Source: Candidatus Gallimonas merdae
GTDB lineage: Bacteria > Bacillota > Clostridia > Christensenellales > Borkfalkiaceae
Length of the DNA stretch: 64,000 bases
Reading direction: 5' to 3'
Assembly (NCBI GenBank): GCA_904419525.1
Contig: CAJFRT010000002.1
Location: 186,001-250,000 of the forward strand
The translations under genes and the position numbers were made by a program. Position 1 is the stretch's first letter, and each line of letters begins with the position of its first letter. Below, piece after piece: positions 58,932 to 64,000 of this stretch. A model generated the notes under the pieces. It was not told the origin of the DNA. It did not search any database and was given only the letters and a program-made list of their open reading frames with translations.

Positions 58932-61245
58932 AGTGAATCCCCGTGACGGCATTCCGGAACACCTGATCGACGTCGCTCACGCAGATGAAGTTGAGATGTC
59001 TGCGCACGTTCTCCGGGATCTCCTCCACGTCCTTTTTATTCTCTTCGGGAATGATGATGTCGTGAATGCCGATGCGGTTCGCCGCAAGCGCCTTTTCTTT
59101 GAGTCCGCCGATGGGCAGCACCTTGCCGCGCAGCGTGATCTCGCCCGTCATGGCGACGTCGCGCCGGACGGGCTGACCCGTGAACGCCGACAGAATCGCC
59201 GTTGCCATTGTGATGCCGGCCGACGGCCCGTCCTTGGGCGTTGCGCCCTCGGGAACGTGAATGTGGATATCCTTGTGCTCGAACGCTTCGTCCGAGATCC
59301 CGTATTTTTCCGCATGCGCGCGGATATAGCTGATGGCCGCGCGTGCAGATTCCTTCATGACGTCGCCCAGTTTTCCGGTCAGGAGGATATCGCCCTTGCC
59401 CTGCATGGCGGAAACTTCGATGGTGAGCGGCATGCCGCCGACCGCCGTCCATGCAAGTCCCGTCGCCGCGCCGACCTCGTCCTCCTCGCGCATCTCATCC
59501 TCGTGCAGAAAGCGCTTCGCGCCGAGGAATTTTTCAAGATTGAGCTTTGTGACGGTGATATTTTCCGACTCGCCCTTGGCGATGCGCACCGCCGCCTTTC
59601 TGCAAACCGTGCCGATGGCGCGCTCCAGCGAACGCACGCCCGCCTCCATCGTGTACCCGTCGATGATCGCCGCAAGCGCGCCGTCCGTAACGCGGAGCTG
59701 CTCTTCCCTGAGCCCGTTTTCCCTGCGCTTTTTGGGCACGAGATAGCGCTTAGCGATCTCCTCCTTTTCATCGGGCGTATAGCCGGAGAGTTCGATGATC
59801 TCCATTCGGTCGCGCAGGGGGCCGGGAATGGTGTCCAGCGTGTTTGCCGTGGCAATGAACATGACCTTGGAGAGATCGTATGGAACTTCCAGATAGCGGT
59901 CGCGGAAGGTGGCGTTCTGTTCGGGATCGAGCACTTCCAGAAGCGCGCTTGCGGGATCGCCGCGCAGATCGGAGGAGATCTTGTCCACCTCGTCCAGCAG
60001 GAACACGGGATTGACCGCGCCCGCATTCTTCATCTCATAGATGATGCGCCCCGGCATTGCGCCGATATAGGTGCGGCGGTGTCCGCGGATCTCCGCCTCG
60101 TCCTTGACGCCGCCCAGGCTCATGCGGACGAACTTTCTGCCGAGCGCGCGGGCGATGGACATGGCGACGCTCGTCTTGCCCACGCCGGGCGGCCCCACAA
60201 GGCAGAGAATGGGCGCTTTGAGTTCGCCCGTCAGCTTGAGGACCGCAAGATATTCGACGACGCGCTCCTTGATCTTTTCCAGCCCGTAGTGATCGGCATT
60301 GAGCACCTTTTCCACGTCGGAGAGCTGCTCCGTGTCCTCCGTCGCCTCCCGCCAGGGCAGATCGATGATCCAGTCGGCATAGTTGCGCAGGACGGTGTAT
60401 TCGGGCGAGGAGGGCGGCATCTTGTCCATGCGCTTGAGTTCCGCAAGCGCCTTTTCCTCCACCTCCTTGGGCAGTCCCTTGGCAAGGATCTGTTCACGGA
60501 GGCGTTCATTCTCCTCCACGTCGTCGCCGAGCTCCGCATGAATGGCTTTGAGCTGTTCGCGCAGGAAATATTCCTTCTGCGATTTTTCGATGTTGCGGCG
60601 GACGTCCTGCGCGATCTTGCGCTCGAGCTTGCCGATCTCCACCTCCGTGTTCAGGCACTGCTCAAACAGGCGCAGCCTGCGCACGAGTACAGTCTCTTCC
60701 AGCAGTTCCTGTTTGACCGCATCGCGCAGATGCAGATGATGGGCGCAGATGTTGATATAGGCATCGGGATCGGCGACGCCCGTCAGCGCCGCTTCCAGTT
60801 CCTTTGCCGCCTTCGTCTCGCTGCCGAGGATCTCCTTGACCAGCTCCTTGGCCGTGCGGAAATACGCCTCTTCCAGCGTGGGATCGCCGTGAACGGGCAA
60901 AAGCTCCTCCGTGACGGCGTAGATATATCCGTTTTCCAGACGGAACCCGCGCGCCGCGGCGCGGTACTGTCCCGCGACGAACACGCGCACGCGCTCGCCC
61001 GGCAGACGGGTCGCCTGACGGATCACGCACACGGTGCCCACCGTGCACAGATCCTCCCCTTCCGGGAATTCCTTCTGTGCGTCCGTCTGTCTTGTCACAA
61101 AGACGTATTTATCGTTGCCGTCGGCACGCTCGACCGCGGCGAGCGAGAGCCCCCGCCCGACGTCGAACGCCACCGTCGTATCGGGAAACACGACCTGCGT
61201 CCGCATGGGAATGACGGACAATATTTTGACTCTGTTCGTGTCCAT
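58921..61245 (-). CDS. lon: ATP-dependent endopeptidase Lon
   Basis: [56 protein letters not shown]; protease motif [38 protein letters not shown]. Confidence 0.98.
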   Translation of the reverse strand: MDTNRVKILSVIPMRTQVVFPDTTVAFDVGRGLSLAAVERADGNDKYVFVTRQTDAQKEFPEGEDLCTVGTVCVIRQATRLPGERVRVFVAGQYRAAARGFRLENGYIYAVTEELLPVHGDPTLEEAYFRTAKELVKEILGSETKAAKELEAALTGVADPDAYINICAHHLHLRDAVKQELLEETVLVRRLRLFEQCLNTEVEIGKLERKIAQDVRRNIEKSQKEYFLREQLKAIHAELGDDVEENERLREQILAKGLPKEVEEKALAELKRMDKMPPSSPEYTVLRNYADWIIDLPWREATEDTEQLSDVEKVLNADHYGLEKIKERVVEYLAVLKLTGELKAPILCLVGPPGVGKTSVAMSIARALGRKFVRMSLGGVKDEAEIRGHRRTYIGAMPGRIIYEMKNAGAVNPVFLLDEVDKISSDLRGDPASALLEVLDPEQNATFRDRYLEVPYDLSKVMFIATANTLDTIPGPLRDRMEIIELSGYTPDEKEEIAKRYLVPKKRRENGLREEQLRVTDGALAAIIDGYTMEAGVRSLERAIGTVCRKAAVRIAKGESENITVTKLNLEKFLGAKRFLHEDEMREEDEVGAATGLAWTAVGGMPLTIEVSAMQGKGDILLTGKLGDVMKESARAAISYIRAHAEKYGISDEAFEHKDIHIHVPEGATPKDGPSAGITMATAILSAFTGQPVRRDVAMTGEITLRGKVLPIGGLKEKALAANRIGIHDIIIPEENKKDVEEIPENVRRHLNFICVSDVDQVFRNAVTGIHYAG

Positions 61246-61359
61246 GCTGTCACCTCGCTGAAAAAATGCGGACAATCTGTCCGATATGTTTATCACACAC
61301 GGCGCGCCTTTTCAATCATCCGGCGGAAATTTTCGCACGTTTTTCACGCAAATAGCGGA

Positions 61360-61386
61360 ATGCCCCCGCTCAACGGGCGGGGGCAT
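61360..61386 (-). terminator. Hairpin downstream of rubredoxin (possible terminator, weak U-tract)
   Basis: ATGCCCCCGC / GCGGGGGCAT arms with a 7-nt loop. Confidence 0.45.
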
Positions 61387-61396
61387 CTGCCGGACG

Positions 61397-61558
61397 TTAC
61401 TCCTCTGGTGCGAAGTCTTCCTTCCCTACGCCGCACAGCGGGCAGGTGAAGTCATCGGGAATGTCCTCCCACTTGGTGCCGGGTGCGATCCCGTTGTCGG
61501 GGTCGCCCGCCGCTTCATCATACACATAGCCGCACACCGTGCATACATACTTTGCCAT
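61397..61558 (-). CDS. Rubredoxin (53 aa, absent from supplied ORF track)
   Basis: Hand translation: [53 protein letters not shown]; two CxxC(G) metal-binding knuckles. Confidence 0.95.
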   Translation of the reverse strand: MAKYVCTVCGYVYDEAAGDPDNGIAPGTKWEDIPDDFTCPLCGVGKEDFAPEE

Positions 61559-61594
61559 CTTGATACCTCCATATTCGCCCCGCGGGGCCTGATT

Positions 61595-62794
61595 TCAATT
61601 TGCTTTTACGTCCCCGGCGATCTGTCTGCCGAGTGCACGCAGAGCCGCCGCGCTGTCCGCGCTGACGGCGGAAAGCACCGTCGTTTTTTCGCCGATGCGG
61701 CGCATATTTTTGAGCGGCGACAGCACGCCGTCCATCAGGGCGCCCGCCTGCGGCGCCCAGGAACCGTTTTCGATGACAGCGTATGCACGGTTCTGGAAAT
61801 TATGCGCCTTCAGATCGTTCAGGAAATTTTCCATGCTGACAAAGATCCCGTTGTTGTAGGTCGTCGAAGCGAACACCGCGTGCGAAGCGCGGAATGCCTC
61901 GGCAAGGAGCTCGCTCACATGCGTGACGGAGACGTCATACACCCGGACGCGGACGCCCTCCGCCGCGATCGCGGAAGCGACGATCTCCGCGGCGTTCTGC
62001 GTATGGCCGTAGACGGACGCATAGAACACGGCAACGCTCTTTTCCTCCGGCTCGTAGGCGCTCCAGGTCAGATATTTGTCCAGATACCAGCCGAAGCCTT
62101 CGCCCCAGACCGGCCCGTGCAGCGGGCAGACGAGCGAGATCTTTAGCCCCGCCGCCTTTTTGAGCACATTCTGCACCTGTACGCCGTATTTCCCGACGAT
62201 GTTGAAGTAGTACCTTCTTGCGTCGTCCAGGTAGTCGCGTTCAAAGATCTCTCTGTCCGCCATGACGCTTCCGGAAAGCGCGCCGAACGTGCCGAACGCA
62301 TCGGCGGAAAACAGGATCCCGTCCTCCGGAACATAGGTGAAGAGCACCTCCGGCCAGTGCACCATGGGTGCGGCGACGAATTTGAGCGTGCGCTTCCCGA
62401 TCGGGAGCGCGTCCCCTTCCTTGACGAGATGCACCTTTCCCGCAAAGCCGAAGTAATTTTTCAGCATTGCGGCGGCCTTCTGCGATGTGATGACCGTGAC
62501 GTCGGGATACCGTTCGACAAGCCGCGCAAACGTCGCCGAATGATCGGGCTCCATATGGTGCACGACGACATAGTCGAGCTTGTCCTCCCCGAGCGCGCAG
62601 GCAAGGTTCTCAAAGAACTGTTCGCCGATCGCGTTGTCCACGGTGTCGAACAGAACGTTTTTTTCGTCTTTCAGCAGATAGGAATTATACGACACGCCGC
62701 GGGGAATGGGATAGGCGCTCTCAAAGAGCGCAAGCCGCCTGTCATTCCCACCCAGGTAGTACAGATCCGCGGCGATCTGCGTGCAGTTTTGCAT
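61595..62794 (-). CDS. FprA-family A-type flavoprotein (flavodiiron protein)
   Basis: VVHHMEPDHSATFARLVERYPDVTVI; SADAFGTFGAL; CPLHGPVW; flavodoxin segment VAVFYASVYGHTQNAAEIVASAI. Confidence 0.94.
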   Translation of the reverse strand: MQNCTQIAADLYYLGGNDRRLALFESAYPIPRGVSYNSYLLKDEKNVLFDTVDNAIGEQFFENLACALGEDKLDYVVVHHMEPDHSATFARLVERYPDVTVITSQKAAAMLKNYFGFAGKVHLVKEGDALPIGKRTLKFVAAPMVHWPEVLFTYVPEDGILFSADAFGTFGALSGSVMADREIFERDYLDDARRYYFNIVGKYGVQVQNVLKKAAGLKISLVCPLHGPVWGEGFGWYLDKYLTWSAYEPEEKSVAVFYASVYGHTQNAAEIVASAIAAEGVRVRVYDVSVTHVSELLAEAFRASHAVFASTTYNNGIFVSMENFLNDLKAHNFQNRAYAVIENGSWAPQAGALMDGVLSPLKNMRRIGEKTTVLSAVSADSAAALRALGRQIAGDVKAN

Positions 62795-62826
62795 AACTTT
62801 CTCCGTGTTTGTTTTTTCGCAAGCAG

Positions 62827-62855
62827 TATATCACATTTCCCCGGAAAAAGCAAGT
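62827..62855 (-). promoter_or_regulatory. Promoter of the fprA-rubredoxin unit with spacer palindrome
   Basis: Minus strand TTGCTT, 17-bp spacer, TGATATACT (extended -10); TTTCC-GG-GGAAA palindrome at 62836-62847. Confidence 0.55.
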
Positions 62856-62966
62856 CAAACGCATGTGCTTTCATGCGGCGATTGCGGCAGGCTTTCCTCA
62901 TCGGAACAGACCGCGGAGGGTCATCCGCCCCTCCCGTATAAACGGTCCGATGTACAGGCACGGCGT

Positions 62967-63542
62967 TCACAGCAGGCACCGCACCCCCTTGGTGATGAAT
63001 TCGCTCATCTCGTCGGCAAACTGTTCGATGGGCGGGCGGACTTCCGAACGAAGGCGCTCCTTCAGGCAGGCAATGCACCCGGACGAGACGAAGCGATAAA
63101 AATCTTCGAGTTTTTTGGACGGCACGCTCCCGAAAATTTTGCGGTAATATTCCGTGCAGAGTTCTCCGCCCAGCTCCACAAAGCGCATTGCCCCGCAGGC
63201 ATTATCGGACGAGAGCATGAGCTGACAGAGCGGCTCGTTTTCTTCCAGCAGCGCGAACACCGTGCGGCAGACCCGACGCGCCGACTGCACGTTCTGCTCG
63301 TTTTCGAGCGCATCGCGCAGGGCAACGGAAAATTCCTCCAGAAACCGCGTTTCCAGCTTTTCGTTGAGATCGTAGACGTCCTGATAGTGCGCATAGAACG
63401 TCCCCCGTCCGACGCCCGCACGCGCACAGAGCTCACTCACCGTGATCCTGCGCAGCGGCTTTTCCCGGCGAAGCTGCAAAAACGCATCGATCAGCATTCT
63501 TTTTGTCATTCTGACCCTGAGATCGCTGCCTTCAATCTTCAT
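62967..63542 (-). CDS. TetR/AcrR-family transcriptional regulator
   Basis: RMTKRMLIDAFLQLRREKPLRRITVSELCARAGVGRGTFYAHYQDVYDLNEKL. Confidence 0.92.
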   Translation of the reverse strand: MKIEGSDLRVRMTKRMLIDAFLQLRREKPLRRITVSELCARAGVGRGTFYAHYQDVYDLNEKLETRFLEEFSVALRDALENEQNVQSARRVCRTVFALLEENEPLCQLMLSSDNACGAMRFVELGGELCTEYYRKIFGSVPSKKLEDFYRFVSSGCIACLKERLRSEVRPPIEQFADEMSEFITKGVRCLL

Positions 63543-63707
63543 AACCCTGTCTCCTTCCGGACGATTTCACACACACTGTCCGATATCACGCACCCGTGCA
63601 AAAACTGACTGAACGCTCTTCCCTCTTTCCGTGGTATACTGTAAGTGAGATAAGAGCTGTTTCCATTATAACACAAACCCGAACACATTGCAACAGGAGG
63701 TGAAACG

Positions 63708-64000
63708 ATGAAAAAGATATGGCTTGTCACGGGAGCCGCCGGGCATCTGGGCAGCGCGCTCTGCGCCCGCCTGCATGCGTGCGGCGAACAGGTCCGCGCG
63801 CTCGTGATGCGCGGCGAAGACACCTCTTTTCTCAGGCGCATGCGCGCGGAGATCTTTTTCGGCGACGTCACAAAGCCCGAAACGCTCGAAGCATTCTTCG
63901 ACGCCCCTGCCGATACCCGGCTGATCATGCTCCACTGTGCGGGCGTGGTGGACATTGCGAGCAGGGACAATCCCGCCGTCGACGCCGTCAACGTGGGCGG
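63708..64000 (+). CDS. NAD-dependent epimerase/dehydratase (partial, runs off window)
   Basis: MKKIWLVTGAAGHLGSALCARLHACGEQVRALVMRGEDTSFLRRMRAEIFFGDVTKPETLEAFF; AGGAGG ribosome-binding site upstream. Confidence 0.88.
   Translation, partial: MKKIWLVTGAAGHLGSALCARLHACGEQVRALVMRGEDTSFLRRMRAEIFFGDVTKPETLEAFFDAPADTRLIMLHCAGVVDIASRDNPAVDAVNVG

Noticed and set aside
58744-61449. 901-aa plus-strand ORF opposite lon and engB
   Set aside because: Antisense shadow spanning two confident minus-strand genes.

Overview
The window looks like a chromosomal housekeeping segment from a high-GC Clostridia-type Firmicute. I base that on YlbJ, a degV gene, a DUF4430/ECF pair, the rpoD-dnaG-dgt operon and the ispG-(polC locus)-rimP-nusA-ylxR-ylxQ-infB-rbfA-nrnA-truB-ribF order. 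It is gene-dense, about 67 genes, mostly on the minus strand, with many 4-bp start/stop overlaps. I saw no rRNA, tRNA, CRISPR array, prophage or transposon. Main blocks: asnS/proS; a DUF4430 lipoprotein plus ECF S-component; pgm/tkt; rarA, a patatin and ylbJ; pheA/DAHP synthase/coaD/rsmD; alr; rpoD-dnaG-dgt; an aro cluster (aroC-B-E-Q-K) ending in an SDR; dtd-efp-pepQ; the infB/nusA operon; two ABC-2 export pairs; helD; tsf-rpsB; engB-lon; rubredoxin-FprA. The rubredoxin is absent from the supplied ORF track. Observations most worth following up: (1) the gene at the polC locus encodes only PolC-like N-terminal/OB/DEDDh-exonuclease modules, with no PHP or polymerase domain; (2) a poly-G(9) tract lies inside the 19-bp spacer of a near-consensus extended -10 promoter for the ABC export operon, a possible phase-variable promoter; (3) a divergent XRE/zinc-ribbon pair has two TTCCCA-N6-TGGGAA palindromes, one filling the promoter spacer; (4) an SDR with a YmfI-like WGxxGxSCE signature shares the window with a lysine-type (PGKGA) EF-P. 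All calls come from reading sequence; no database search was run.
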